In this document: positions 24,495-33,304 of the stretch, one piece after another | Position numbering within the stretch: the first letter of the stretch is position 1 | Layout: each line of letters begins with the position of its first letter | Source of the DNA: Paenibacillus andongensis | Lineage (GTDB): Bacteria; Bacillota; Bacilli; Paenibacillales; NBRC-103111 | NCBI RefSeq assembly: GCF_025369935.1 | Contig: NZ_CP104467.1 | Location: 6,207,001-6,271,000, forward strand | Length of the DNA stretch: 64,000 nucleotides | Direction: 5' to 3' | Notes under the pieces: generated by a model | What the model was told of the DNA's origin: nothing | Databases searched by the model: none | What the model saw: only the letters and a program-made list of their open reading frames with translations | Program-made: the position numbers and the translations under genes

Positions 24495-26483
24495 ATGAAT
24501 CAAGACAAAAAACCTTATTTAATCGACGCCATCGCTGGAAACTCAAGATTTCTAGCTTCTCTTGGCCGAACTGGTCGCTTGTTTCGCTTATGGTGGCCCC
24601 ACATTGATTACCCTCAACATGTTGATGAAATTCGTACCGGCTTGTTCATAGACGGGATGAGTAACGAAACGAGCTGGTTTGACAGCAGCGAAGACGGCTG
24701 GCAGCATGCCGCTGGGTATGTGGATAGAACCAATATTTTCCGTGTGAAATCAAAGTCCACACAGCTTCCTATTGCTGTTGAATCCTTAGACTACGCCGTA
24801 CCCCAAGAGGATATTTATGTTCGTCACTATCGCCTGACAAACCATGGAACAGAGCCAGTCTCCTTCCAATTCTTGTACTACTCGTCATTCCGCTCGATGG
24901 AAACTTCGTACTACCATACAACCCAATTCGATGAATCCATAGATGCATTGACCCATATGCGGCATGCTTATATTTTTTCGCTTTCCAGTTCAAACGTTTG
25001 CACAGGTTATCAAGCAGGTCATGCTTGGTCTTCCGCGCAAATGGGAATACTCAACGGAAACCAAATTGACATGACGCCAGATGGGGCCTTAAGCTGGCGA
25101 TTCAATGATGTTCAGCCTGGTGAAACCGCCGAACTCCCTGTGTATATAGCTGCAGGCTCAACGCGTCAAGAAGCAGCAGACGTGCTGATTAAAGCCAAAA
25201 GTATGCCTGCTTCGCATTGGTATGAGCTGACGGTTTCCTACTGGCAGCAATTTTTGGCGAATACCGTGCCAGCTCCTAAGGCATCAGATGCCATTCGCGA
25301 GCTCTATGAGCGCTCGCTGCTCACAATGAAGCTGATGTCCGACGAAAGCAGCGGCAGTGTTGTGGCCGCGCCTGAGTTCGACGAAGGCTTCACCCGCTGC
25401 GGCGGCTATGCGTACTGCTGGGGCCGCGACGCCGCCTTCATTACGACAGCCTTCGACCGTGTCGGGCTGACGGACCTGTCCACTCGCTTCTACGAGTGGA
25501 CGCTAACTGCCCAGGACGCCGACGGGTCCTGGCAGCAAAGGCACTACCATGACGGGCGCCTTGCGCCGTCATGGGGACTCCAGATCGACGAGGGCGCGTC
25601 GATCCTGTGGGGGATGTGGCAGCATTACAGCCACATCCAAGATCCGGCCTTCGCCGAGCGGGTATGGCCCGCCGTGGCGAAGGGAGCCGGTTTCCTCGTC
25701 AGCTTCCTCGACGAGGAAACCGGTTTGCCTGCGCCAAGCCGCGACCTCTGGGAGGAGCGCTTGGCGGAGCACACGTACTCGGCAGCGGCCGTGTACGGCG
25801 GGTTAACCGCAGCAGCCGCGTTCGCGCAGCTGCGTGGCTTTGAAACCGAAGCGGCCGCGTGGACGAAGGCCGCTGAAGGGATTCAGCACGCGATCAGCGA
25901 ACGCTGCTGGAACGAAGACCGCGGCTCCTTCCATCGCGGACTGAAGCTCGCGGTTAGCGAGCAAGATTACCGCGAAGCCAACGCGAGCGGTGTATCAACT
26001 TCCATCGCTGTGAATGCGAAGGGATACCCATCCTTTATGCTCGAACACGACTCCATCCTCGATATCTCTTTGCTTGGTATTTCCGTTCCGTTTGGTGCTG
26101 TCTCTATCAACGACCCAAAAATGGTACAAACAGCCGAAGCAATTGAACTTGCGCTGACGGTGCCAGGCGTGGGTGGTATCAAACGCTACGAGAATGATCA
26201 CTACATCGGTGGGAATCCTTGGATTCTGACCACACTTTGGCTGAGCCATTACCGCATAGCTCGTGGACAGTACGACGAAGCTAGAACGCTGCTGCAATGG
26301 GCCGTAGACCACCGTACGGAAATGGGCTTATTACCTGAACAGATCGACAAAGTGTCCGGTGAAACCGCATGGGTCGTTCCTTTAACTTGGTCGCATGCGA
26401 TGTTTATCCTAGCCGTTTCTATGCTTTCTGAAGTAGATCAACTGCAAGCTACTATCACCACTAATGTCGAAAAAATACAATAA
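24495..26483 (+). CDS. GH15 glucoamylase-type glycoside hydrolase
   Basis: 662 residues without a signal peptide, so cytoplasmic. The N-terminal beta domain (about 1-260) is followed by an (alpha/alpha)6 barrel with GH15 marks (CWGRDAAFI, DGSWQQRHYHDG, PSWGLQIDEGASILWGMW, LPEQIDKVSGE, PLTWSHAMFI). The acidic residue in LPEQID is a likely catalytic one. It would release glucose from imported maltodextrins. The ATG at 24495 follows AAGGAG, 14 bases after the regulator stop, so co-transcription is likely. Bases 25300-25980 are strikingly GC-rich against both flanks. An operator-like core lies inside it at 24990-25004. Confidence 0.88.
   Translation: MNQDKKPYLIDAIAGNSRFLASLGRTGRLFRLWWPHIDYPQHVDEIRTGLFIDGMSNETSWFDSSEDGWQHAAGYVDRTNIFRVKSKSTQLPIAVESLDYAVPQEDIYVRHYRLTNHGTEPVSFQFLYYSSFRSMETSYYHTTQFDESIDALTHMRHAYIFSLSSSNVCTGYQAGHAWSSAQMGILNGNQIDMTPDGALSWRFNDVQPGETAELPVYIAAGSTRQEAADVLIKAKSMPASHWYELTVSYWQQFLANTVPAPKASDAIRELYERSLLTMKLMSDESSGSVVAAPEFDEGFTRCGGYAYCWGRDAAFITTAFDRVGLTDLSTRFYEWTLTAQDADGSWQQRHYHDGRLAPSWGLQIDEGASILWGMWQHYSHIQDPAFAERVWPAVAKGAGFLVSFLDEETGLPAPSRDLWEERLAEHTYSAAAVYGGLTAAAAFAQLRGFETEAAAWTKAAEGIQHAISERCWNEDRGSFHRGLKLAVSEQDYREANASGVSTSIAVNAKGYPSFMLEHDSILDISLLGISVPFGAVSINDPKMVQTAEAIELALTVPGVGGIKRYENDHYIGGNPWILTTLWLSHYRIARGQYDEARTLLQWAVDHRTEMGLLPEQIDKVSGETAWVVPLTWSHAMFILAVSMLSEVDQLQATITTNVEKIQ
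24990..25004. promoter_or_regulatory. Operator-like core inside the glucoamylase gene
   Basis: CAAACGTTTGCACA at 24991-25004, sharing 14 bases with one strand of the malE leader operator. An internal roadblock or looping site is possible; a chance match cannot be excluded. Confidence 0.35.
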
Positions 26484-26855
26484 TTTGGCAAAAAATGGGT
26501 AGTTTACATCAAAAAAGGTTTAATTCCTGTACAAAAAAAACTCTGCCTCTGCCTCAGGTCCTTGGTGTAACCCATTCTTTTGTGCATAGTGAGAGATGGA
26601 TGTGGGTTCCAAGCGCTGTTGAAGTCGTGTTATTTAAATGAATTAGGCAGTAATTACACGACACAACTGTTACTTGGCGAGTTTCTTTGCAAGGGACTAC
26701 TCGCTGCTCTCCGGTGTACAAGAAGACTTTAGCGTTTTGCAGCTGCATCCCCTTAGGGCTTCACTAACGTACGTGGAGAACGATTATTCGCTCAAAGTCC
26801 ACAATAACTGCGAAAGTGCAGGTATTTTGTTAAAATCGTTTGAATAGAGGAAACG
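26484..26855. other. Intergenic region; only a doubtful 64-codon frame
   Basis: Between the glucoamylase and the DGQHR genes. A minus-strand frame at 26554-26748 (MQLQNAKVFLYTGEQRVVPC onward) has GGGG directly against its ATG, which is too close, and an eight-T run follows its stop. Nothing else was recognised. Confidence 0.4.
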
Positions 26856-26876
26856 CCTGCTATTATGCAGGAATTT
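26856..26876 (+). repeat. Short palindrome CCTGC/GCAGG with T-run
   Basis: CCTGCtattatGCAGG followed by AATTTTT, resembling a small terminator. A second palindrome with the same CCTGC/GCAGG core lies at 26911-26940. Confidence 0.6.
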
Positions 26877-26910
26877 TTAGCTTTTCTATCCTGAAAATTA
26901 AAAAAAGACT

Positions 26911-26940
26911 GTAAAAGCCTGCACGTTTGCAGGCTTTTAC
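26911..26940. terminator. Perfect palindrome, probable bidirectional terminator
   Basis: GTAAAAGCCTGC / GCAGGCTTTTAC, 12-bp stem and 6-base loop, with an A-run on its left. Confidence 0.65.
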
Positions 26941-27043
26941 GAATAGGAGCTATTCAAAGAAAAAAAGCATGTATAATTGCAGATTTACCATAATCGCAGT
27001 CACTTCTTCTCGTTAAAGTTCGCTCCAACCCAAAACATATTAC

Positions 27044-27083
27044 AAAAAAAAGACAAATGAGCAAAATCTCTCATTTGTCTTTT
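27044..27083 (-). terminator. Terminator of the DGQHR gene pair
   Basis: AGACAAATGAG / CTCATTTGTCT on the minus strand followed by a run of T (complement of 27044-27051). Confidence 0.9.
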
Positions 27084-27091
27084 CCTTGTTT

Positions 27092-28276
27092 TTATGAAGC
27101 AGACGAAGCTACATCATCCTCATCCGCACTTCCGCTATCCGTGCCTTCAAGGAAGAATTGAACAAGCTTCATATGCTTTTTCAGCGATTTCTCGTGGATA
27201 AGATTGATCTTACCGTTATCCAACGCGCCAAATACGTAGATTAATTCCTCATTGTCGTGCGACCAATCGAAGCCTTCCAGAAGCTGTAAAGAATTCGTCC
27301 ATTCTTCGTTGTATTCTCCGTTCGGGAATAAGAAGCGATTGGCATACAGCGCAATACTTTCTTGAATCACACGATTGGCCGATGTATACTGCGCCAAGCC
27401 TGGTTGCTCTGGCATCATCGGCAGGATCGTATTAAAAAATTGGTGCAATATTTCTACATACGTCGATGGATCGTGGCGAATTTTGCGCTGAAGCTCATAG
27501 GATGGCTGCATTCTGCCAGAAAAAAGCATCGTCGCCGTCGCATATAACCAGCTGAAACACGTAAAGTTACGATTGAACGAAGTCAAGTTGTTGCGACGCT
27601 CAACACCGGCTGCTTTGAGATACACATTATGATCGACAACCTGTTGAATAACCAGATTTAACGGATCGATGGAATCGAAGGAATGACCAAGTTCTTTGCT
27701 CACCAGCTGGACTTTAGAGTTAATATCGCCGAACAACTGCTGCTCTTCTTCCTCTGTTAAGCCAATATAAATTTGCACAGCAAGCTGTGTTTCCATCAAA
27801 TCCAGTCGTCTTCCCTCAAGCTGATTAATCGTACCTTCAGTCTCCTCAACCTCTTGCCTAATTTCAGCATCTTCTGGAAACTTCCGTTGCTTGATCTTTA
27901 ACACCACTAATTTCTTCTCGTAACGTCTAACTTCTTTTTGCATTTGATCATTCACATAGCCTAGCGCTAGAATACGATGCTGACCGTCCAAAATAGACAG
28001 CTTGGAACCATGCTTGAGAAGGAATTCCTTCTCGCCTTTGGACAGTTGATTCACTTCACGCAAGGACAGCGTAACAGGTCCGAAGAACACATGATCGAGC
28101 TCACGCTCCTGCAAATAGGTGGAGATTTTACGTCTTTGCATGTTGCTCAGCTTACGCTGCACCATAGGGTCAATCATCGTATAATTCAGCAAATCCTGAA
28201 CGCGTAAAGCTACAGTTGAAAGTCCGAACTTATCGCAAAAAGGATGAATGGTCATCTTAAGGCGTAATCCTTCCAT
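27092..28276 (-). CDS. DGQHR-domain protein (DndB-like), second of a pair
   Basis: 394 residues from the ATG at 28276; AAGGAGGACG lies before it and the start overlaps the previous stop by one base (TAATG). The motif LDGQHRILAL (DGQHR at 97-101) defines the DGQHR/DndB family, known from DNA phosphorothioation control and 7-deazaguanine DNA modification loci. A long charged helix follows (KKLVVLKIKQRKFPEDAEI), then FGDINSK, a second conserved family patch. The acidic, serine-rich tail is probably disordered. No dnd or dpd genes are seen nearby. The function here is unknown. Confidence 0.8.
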   Translation of the reverse strand: MEGLRLKMTIHPFCDKFGLSTVALRVQDLLNYTMIDPMVQRKLSNMQRRKISTYLQERELDHVFFGPVTLSLREVNQLSKGEKEFLLKHGSKLSILDGQHRILALGYVNDQMQKEVRRYEKKLVVLKIKQRKFPEDAEIRQEVEETEGTINQLEGRRLDLMETQLAVQIYIGLTEEEEQQLFGDINSKVQLVSKELGHSFDSIDPLNLVIQQVVDHNVYLKAAGVERRNNLTSFNRNFTCFSWLYATATMLFSGRMQPSYELQRKIRHDPSTYVEILHQFFNTILPMMPEQPGLAQYTSANRVIQESIALYANRFLFPNGEYNEEWTNSLQLLEGFDWSHDNEELIYVFGALDNGKINLIHEKSLKKHMKLVQFFLEGTDSGSADEDDVASSAS

Positions 28277-29430
28277 TAGCTCACGTCCTCCTTGGAATTG
28301 TAAGAATCGGCATCGCTGATAAGAAATGCATTCTGATCTTGATAAAAGTTTTTGATATAGTTGTAGGCTTTCATAATGCGAGTCCGTCTCGGCAACCGAT
28401 CCTTCTCTTCTCCCGCATAAATGTTGTTCCAATTCACATGAGGAAGTATTTTCAATACGTGCTCAAGTGCATAGCGATTAAATTTACCTGGTTTCGTAGC
28501 TTCTTCATGCATAAACATGGCTAATGCAATTTGGATGTTCTCAGACCATACGATTTCACCCTTAGCTGGTTCTGGCAAGTAATTCAGCAAGCCATTGAAA
28601 TAGGTACCCGCCAAGGAAACAAGATCTTGCAGTTCTTTATCCTCATATTGATAACCATTATTACGCGCTGCTGATTTCATTCTGCCTTCGAACAAAGCAA
28701 TCAATATTTCGATTAGCAAGTGATAGGAGAACAAATACTCAGGTGACTTCCCGCGTTCAGAGAACATATCTACAGTCAGCTTCTGCATGGCTGGTGCTTT
28801 GGCTGCAAGCTCCGATGCAGCAACGTGATAGAATCTGCGCTGATCGCGAAGTACCGCCAGGTTGCCGCCAAGCTTGCGCGGAAGCTTGTTAATGTCGGAG
28901 AATAACTGACGCTCTTGACGAGCATTAATGTCCAAATAGGTCATCGTTGAGATAGGGAACGCGTACAAACGGCGCAGCTTCTCCGTGATCTCTTCCATCT
29001 TGTCGTACTCACGACGATCCTTGGCACGTGCCATTTGACTTTGCAACGTCTCCATAATGCGTTGGAAAGCGGCCAAACGATGCTGACCATCCACGACATA
29101 CAATTTCTCAATCGGCTGCAAGCGAAGTGCTTGCCCCTCTTCGTCATAATGACCTGCACCTCTTGCCGAGAAAATGATTCCCGGGAAATAAATAGGCTGG
29201 CGATCTTCTAAATACAAATTAACGTAATCAATGAGCTTAGAAAGATTACGCGGAATAATCGCACGTTGAACTTCTAAATCAACTTCATAGATTGAAAATA
29301 GTTTGCTCATGGGCAGTGTAGCAGCAATTGTTGCTTGCCCAAAAGTTTGCCCCAAAATTCCGGGAATTTCTACGAACGATGAAGGCTTCTGCTCAGCTAA
29401 AAGCTCAGATAATGAGGAAATGGCATCCAT
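28276..29430 (-). CDS. DGQHR-domain protein (DndB-like), first of a pair
   Basis: 384 residues. The motif VVDGQHRLAAFQRI (DGQHR at 114-118) and FSDINKLPRKLG mirror the corresponding patches of the downstream gene, so the two are distant paralogues. AAAGGGG precedes the ATG. The C-terminal half is helical and basic. Known relatives (DndB, DpdB) bind DNA or regulate modification. Translational coupling of two divergent copies suggests that they form a heteromer, which is inference. Confidence 0.8.
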   Translation of the reverse strand: MDAISSLSELLAEQKPSSFVEIPGILGQTFGQATIAATLPMSKLFSIYEVDLEVQRAIIPRNLSKLIDYVNLYLEDRQPIYFPGIIFSARGAGHYDEEGQALRLQPIEKLYVVDGQHRLAAFQRIMETLQSQMARAKDRREYDKMEEITEKLRRLYAFPISTMTYLDINARQERQLFSDINKLPRKLGGNLAVLRDQRRFYHVAASELAAKAPAMQKLTVDMFSERGKSPEYLFSYHLLIEILIALFEGRMKSAARNNGYQYEDKELQDLVSLAGTYFNGLLNYLPEPAKGEIVWSENIQIALAMFMHEEATKPGKFNRYALEHVLKILPHVNWNNIYAGEEKDRLPRRTRIMKAYNYIKNFYQDQNAFLISDADSYNSKEDVS

Positions 29431-29521
29431 ATGCTTACCCCTTTCAACTAATAAGTTTTATTTCAATACTTAAACATCTATATGTCTCTCATTCTCCTAT
29501 TTTTACCAAAATCTCTAATTT

Positions 29522-30697
29522 TCATTCTAATGTACGAAGCCAATCTCCTATGCGCTTTGCCGCCTCAAGTAATCGACCCTCTTCTTGTACCAATGCAATT
29601 CGTACAAAGCCTTCTCCCTCGGCCCCGAAAGCGTCTCCAGGAATAACGACAACACCGGCATGATATAACATTTCCCGGGAAATTTGTCGAGATGTCCATC
29701 CTTTTGGAATTGGAGCCCATATAAACATTGTTGCCTTGGGTGGTGGTATGATCCAACCCGCTTCCGCTAGCGCCGAGATAAAAACATTTCGTCTTCTTTC
29801 ATACACATGGGCAACGGAGTGATTATGCGCCATGTCTTCCTCTAATGCTGCAATTCCAGCCGCTTGAATGGCACTGAACACACCGTAATCGATATTGGAT
29901 TTCAGCGTTTTAAGAGCATTCACGGCGCCTGTGTTTCCAGTTAGGAAAGCAATTCGACAACCTGCCATATTAAAACTTTTTGACAGTGAATGAAACTCGA
30001 CAGCAACCTCCTTAGCGCCTTCTATCTCCAAAATGCTGATAGGCCGATAGCCGTCAAAAGCCATTTCGGAGTAGGCAAGATCGTGTACGACAAGCAAGTC
30101 ATGCTTCTTGGCATAGGTAATCAAATGCTCAAAGAAAGCGCGATCTGCAACAGCAGACAATGGATTGCTTGGATAGTTAAGCAGGATGAATTTCGCCTTA
30201 GCAGCCACGTCTACTGGAATGTCCTCTAATTGGGGTAAAAAGTTGTGTTCTGCGCGCAGCGGCAGCAAGTAAGGTGCGACTCCCGCTAGCACGAGACTTG
30301 CCGAATATATGGGGTAACCTGGATCAGGGACAATGGCAATATCCCCAGGATCACAGAGTGAAAGCGCTAAGTGAGCAAGACCATCTTGTGAGCCCATCAG
30401 AGTCAATATTTCACTTTCCGGACTCAGCTCCACACCGAATCGATAGCTGTACCATCTGGCTACTGCTTCTCGAAACGCCAAACTTCCTTCAGAGGTTGGA
30501 TAACCGTAATGCACTGGGTTACGAACGGCTTCTGTAATCGCTTCAATAATTCGATCAGAAGGAGGTAGATCAGGACTTCCTATTCCTAAATCTATGACGT
30601 CTACCCCTTGGTTCATAACCTCTCTCTTCCAATCTGCTACTTCTGAAAAGATAGCCGATCCTAGTTGACTAAGTCTCTTTGAGCCTGTAATTTTCAT
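29522..30697 (-). CDS. Class I/II PLP aminotransferase (LL-DAP aminotransferase-like)
   Basis: 391 residues. The PLP lysine lies in HSLSKSFNMAGCRIAF. Other fold-type I marks are IDLGIGSPDLPPS, HYGYPTSEGSLAFREAV, GSQDGLAHLAL and LNYPSNPLSAVA. The pattern is close to DapL2/alanine-type aminotransferases. The substrate cannot be fixed from sequence alone; LL-diaminopimelate, aspartate and methionine-cycle keto acids are all possible. AGAGGATATC precedes the ATG. It is flanked by unrelated genes with short gaps. Confidence 0.85.
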   Translation of the reverse strand: MKITGSKRLSQLGSAIFSEVADWKREVMNQGVDVIDLGIGSPDLPPSDRIIEAITEAVRNPVHYGYPTSEGSLAFREAVARWYSYRFGVELSPESEILTLMGSQDGLAHLALSLCDPGDIAIVPDPGYPIYSASLVLAGVAPYLLPLRAEHNFLPQLEDIPVDVAAKAKFILLNYPSNPLSAVADRAFFEHLITYAKKHDLLVVHDLAYSEMAFDGYRPISILEIEGAKEVAVEFHSLSKSFNMAGCRIAFLTGNTGAVNALKTLKSNIDYGVFSAIQAAGIAALEEDMAHNHSVAHVYERRRNVFISALAEAGWIIPPPKATMFIWAPIPKGWTSRQISREMLYHAGVVVIPGDAFGAEGEGFVRIALVQEEGRLLEAAKRIGDWLRTLE

Positions 30698-30764
30698 GGT
30701 TGATATCCTCTTTATGATGAATTCACTTCATATCATTAATTAATAGGGCGAGAACTGAAAAACA

Positions 30765-31862
30765 TTAGCCGATAATGCCAACTTGATGAACAAGTCTTAT
30801 CATATAAAGCAAAAACAAAACGAGCGCCAGATAAGCGATTCCGAATTTCCATCGTGTTTTCGCAGGGACTTCATAGTAAAGCTCCTGTATCCCTAGAGGT
30901 GTATAGTCCACTTTTACTTGCAGCCCTAAATAAAAACCATTCTCTTTCTGCATTCGTTCCACTTTGGTTAACTGAACTCTTTTGATGATGGATTGCTGAG
31001 GCAATAAAGCATGACCCTCGAACCCGATCCCTTGCCAGTACAACACAATGGTTTGTCTACTCTCTCCAGGGCCTTGTAAATCCGAGTAAGTCGTAAATTC
31101 TAGATCTCGTGTGTGATTTTCACCTGGAATGATATATCCCTGCTGGAGCAGATGATCAGCTCTAAAATCGAAACGAGTGGACACCGAAAGAAGCTCTTCT
31201 CGATTTCTGTATTTCACGTATTTTTTGTACAAATCCCAAGCAAACATGGCCCATATGATAAAGAAAATAAATTGACTTACACGACTATTGATATAGTAAA
31301 TAAATACCAAACCGCCGATTAAACCAAGAATCCATAACCAACGAGTTACTGCTGTAGAAATACGCCCACCATCTAAAGGATGAATTGGGAGTAAATTAAT
31401 TAAATTTAAATAGAATGCGGCGTAGGCAACCGAAACAATGACAGGAGAATCGATGTATACACCCAAACCAAAAGCGGCAACACCACCAATGGTCCCAAGA
31501 ATAGGTCCCCCTATGCCAATAAACGCTTCTGTTGCAGCATCGGTAGGATTCTTTTTCATTGTAATCAGTGCTCCAAGAAAAGGAATAAATACGGGCGCTG
31601 AAACGGGAAGCCCCTTTAGCTTGGCAGCGAAAACATGACCGAGTTCATGTATGAGAATCATCAGAACAATGCCTATTGCAAAGGGCAGCGGAGCGAGATA
31701 GGCATAGGCCCAAATGGTAATGAACATCGAGATGATGGCTCCGCCAACTTTACCAAACTTTAGTAAGCCTAAGAGCAGCTTCCCTTGGGATAATAGAACA
31801 GCTATGAAACCACCAATGGCTAGTGGTGACTTTTTACCTGCTGGATTCTTCTTCTCTTCCAA
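30765..31862 (-). CDS. Site-2 protease family intramembrane metalloprotease (M50)
   Basis: 365 residues. Zinc motif HELGH at 72-76 (LIHELGHVFAAK) inside a membrane helix, with the second motif LLPIHPLDGGRI providing the third ligand (Asp). Six or so membrane helices, then a soluble C-terminal part ending in one more helix. Such proteases cut membrane-bound regulators or small peptides. I chose the TTG at 31862 because AAGGGGTG lies 8 bases before it. The ATG at 31895 would overlap the preceding gene by 26 bases and has no site. Probably co-transcribed with that gene. Confidence 0.82.
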   Translation of the reverse strand: MEEKKNPAGKKSPLAIGGFIAVLLSQGKLLLGLLKFGKVGGAIISMFITIWAYAYLAPLPFAIGIVLMILIHELGHVFAAKLKGLPVSAPVFIPFLGALITMKKNPTDAATEAFIGIGGPILGTIGGVAAFGLGVYIDSPVIVSVAYAAFYLNLINLLPIHPLDGGRISTAVTRWLWILGLIGGLVFIYYINSRVSQFIFFIIWAMFAWDLYKKYVKYRNREELLSVSTRFDFRADHLLQQGYIIPGENHTRDLEFTTYSDLQGPGESRQTIVLYWQGIGFEGHALLPQQSIIKRVQLTKVERMQKENGFYLGLQVKVDYTPLGIQELYYEVPAKTRWKFGIAYLALVLFLLYMIRLVHQVGIIG

Positions 31863-31869
31863 CTTAAAA

Positions 31870-32235
31870 TCACCCCTTCGCCCATACTTCGTCATACTCT
31901 GCTTCCTTGAAGCCGACTGTTACTTTATGACCATCGGTTACGATCGGACGCTTAATCAACCTGCCGTTCGAAGCGAGCAATTCGAGCATTTGTTCTTGCG
32001 ACATGCTGGGCAGTTTGTCTTTCAGACTCATCTCTTTATATACTTCTCCGGAAGTATTAAAAAACTTTTTGATTTCCAGACCGCTATCACGAAGCAGCTT
32101 AGCCAATTCCTTGGCAGAGGGCGGCGTTTCGAATAAAGGGACATTTTCTGTAATATCTACATGATGCTCTTTCAGCCACTTTAAGGCACTACGGCATGTC
32201 CCGCATTTATCGTAACAAAATACTTTTACTCCCAT
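31870..32235 (-). CDS. ArsC/Spx-family thioredoxin-fold protein
   Basis: 121 residues. The N-terminal CYDKCGTCRSALKWL carries the CxxC redox pair. LFNTSG-like (FFNTSGEVYKE) and LIKRPIVTDG are the ArsC/Spx family signatures. It resembles the B. subtilis YusI branch rather than Spx itself. Likely cytoplasmic redox enzyme or regulator, with arsenate reduction not proven. AAAGGAGC precedes the ATG. It is probably the first gene of a two-gene unit with the protease. Confidence 0.82.
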   Translation of the reverse strand: MGVKVFCYDKCGTCRSALKWLKEHHVDITENVPLFETPPSAKELAKLLRDSGLEIKKFFNTSGEVYKEMSLKDKLPSMSQEQMLELLASNGRLIKRPIVTDGHKVTVGFKEAEYDEVWAKG

Positions 32236-32330
32236 GATGTTTAAAGCTCCTTTAAGTCTAAGTTGAAATGAAACGAACTACTTAAAATTCTGAGGTAATT
32301 GATACGGAAAGTCAAGTTATAACAAAGAAA

Positions 32331-32354
32331 AACCATCCTGCAAAAGGATGGTTT
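32331..32354 (-). terminator. Terminator of the cobalamin operon
   Basis: AACCATCCT / AGGATGGTT stem with TTTTCTTTG after it on the minus strand, 9 bases past the pseudouridine synthase stop. Confidence 0.85.
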
Positions 32355-32362
32355 CTGTTTAT

Positions 32363-33304
32363 TTAGTTACTTTCGTGCAGCCATGATTGCAAAATAGTTA
32401 AATCCGCAGGCAGAGGAGCATGAAACTCCGTCCATTCCCTTGTTCCCGGATGGACAAATCCCAGTTTATAAGCATGAAGAGCCTGACGACCCAGTCTTCT
32501 ACTTGCTTCAACTGCTGATAAACTCTGCTCAAACTCTGGAAGTGTATACATCTTATCTCCGAGCAGCGGATGTCCCAAATGGCGCATGTGCACGCGAATT
32601 TGATGTGTTCGTCCGGTTTCAAGCCAGATCCGAACTAAAGCGGCATGCGCAAATTGTTCCACGACCTCATAATGAGTTACGGCCGAATAGCCGTCAGCGG
32701 TAACGATACGAACATGCGGCTGTTCAGGATCCCGATCAATGGGTTCATTGATCGTTCCGCTTTTCGCTGTGACGACGCCCCACACAAAGGCTAGGTACTC
32801 TTTTTTCACCTGATGTTGAATCATCTGCTCCGATATTTGCTGGTGCACATAGGGCGTCTTTGCTATAGCCAATACACCTGACGTTTCTTGGTCAAGCCTA
32901 TGCACAGGGCGGAAACGGCACGTAATGCCCGCTTGCTGCCAGTGATACACAACGCCATTGGCGATCGTGTTCAAATAATGTCCATGCGTCGGATGTACGA
33001 TGATACCGGCATCTTTGGCTAGTATCAACAGATGCTCATCTTCATGCAGAATGTGCAGAGGAAGATCCTGAGGCAAGATATCCTCGGATTGCTCTTCTTC
33101 CATACGAATCTCTACACGATCGCCAGCCTTTACTTTAATATTGATGTATTGTCTAACCCCATTCACCGTTATGCCCTGCTCGGTCAACTTAATGCGGGAT
33201 AGCAATTTGCGAGAGACCATCAATCTTTTTTGCAGCACCGTCTTTAGAATGAAGCCCTCTTCCTCCGGCGGTACGATATATACTAACGGTTCATAATAAC
33301 TCAT
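32363..33304 (-). CDS. RluA-family pseudouridine synthase
   Basis: 313 residues. An S4-like N-terminal region (LMVSRKLLSRIKLTEQGITV) precedes the catalytic core, with HRLDQETSGVLAIAK containing the essential Asp of RluA enzymes. Further marks are VWLETGRTHQIRVHMRHLGH and PLLGDKMY. It isomerises uridine in rRNA or tRNA. The ATG overlaps the adenosyltransferase stop (ATGA), so it is translationally coupled to the cobalamin operon although it has no known role there. Its RNA target is unknown. Confidence 0.92.
   Translation of the reverse strand: MSYYEPLVYIVPPEEEGFILKTVLQKRLMVSRKLLSRIKLTEQGITVNGVRQYINIKVKAGDRVEIRMEEEQSEDILPQDLPLHILHEDEHLLILAKDAGIIVHPTHGHYLNTIANGVVYHWQQAGITCRFRPVHRLDQETSGVLAIAKTPYVHQQISEQMIQHQVKKEYLAFVWGVVTAKSGTINEPIDRDPEQPHVRIVTADGYSAVTHYEVVEQFAHAALVRIWLETGRTHQIRVHMRHLGHPLLGDKMYTLPEFEQSLSAVEASRRLGRQALHAYKLGFVHPGTREWTEFHAPLPADLTILQSWLHESN

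Noticed and set aside
26554-26748. 64-codon minus-strand gene after the glucoamylase
   Set aside because: The purine run touches the ATG, no recognised family, and no convincing promoter; kept only as a doubtful possibility.
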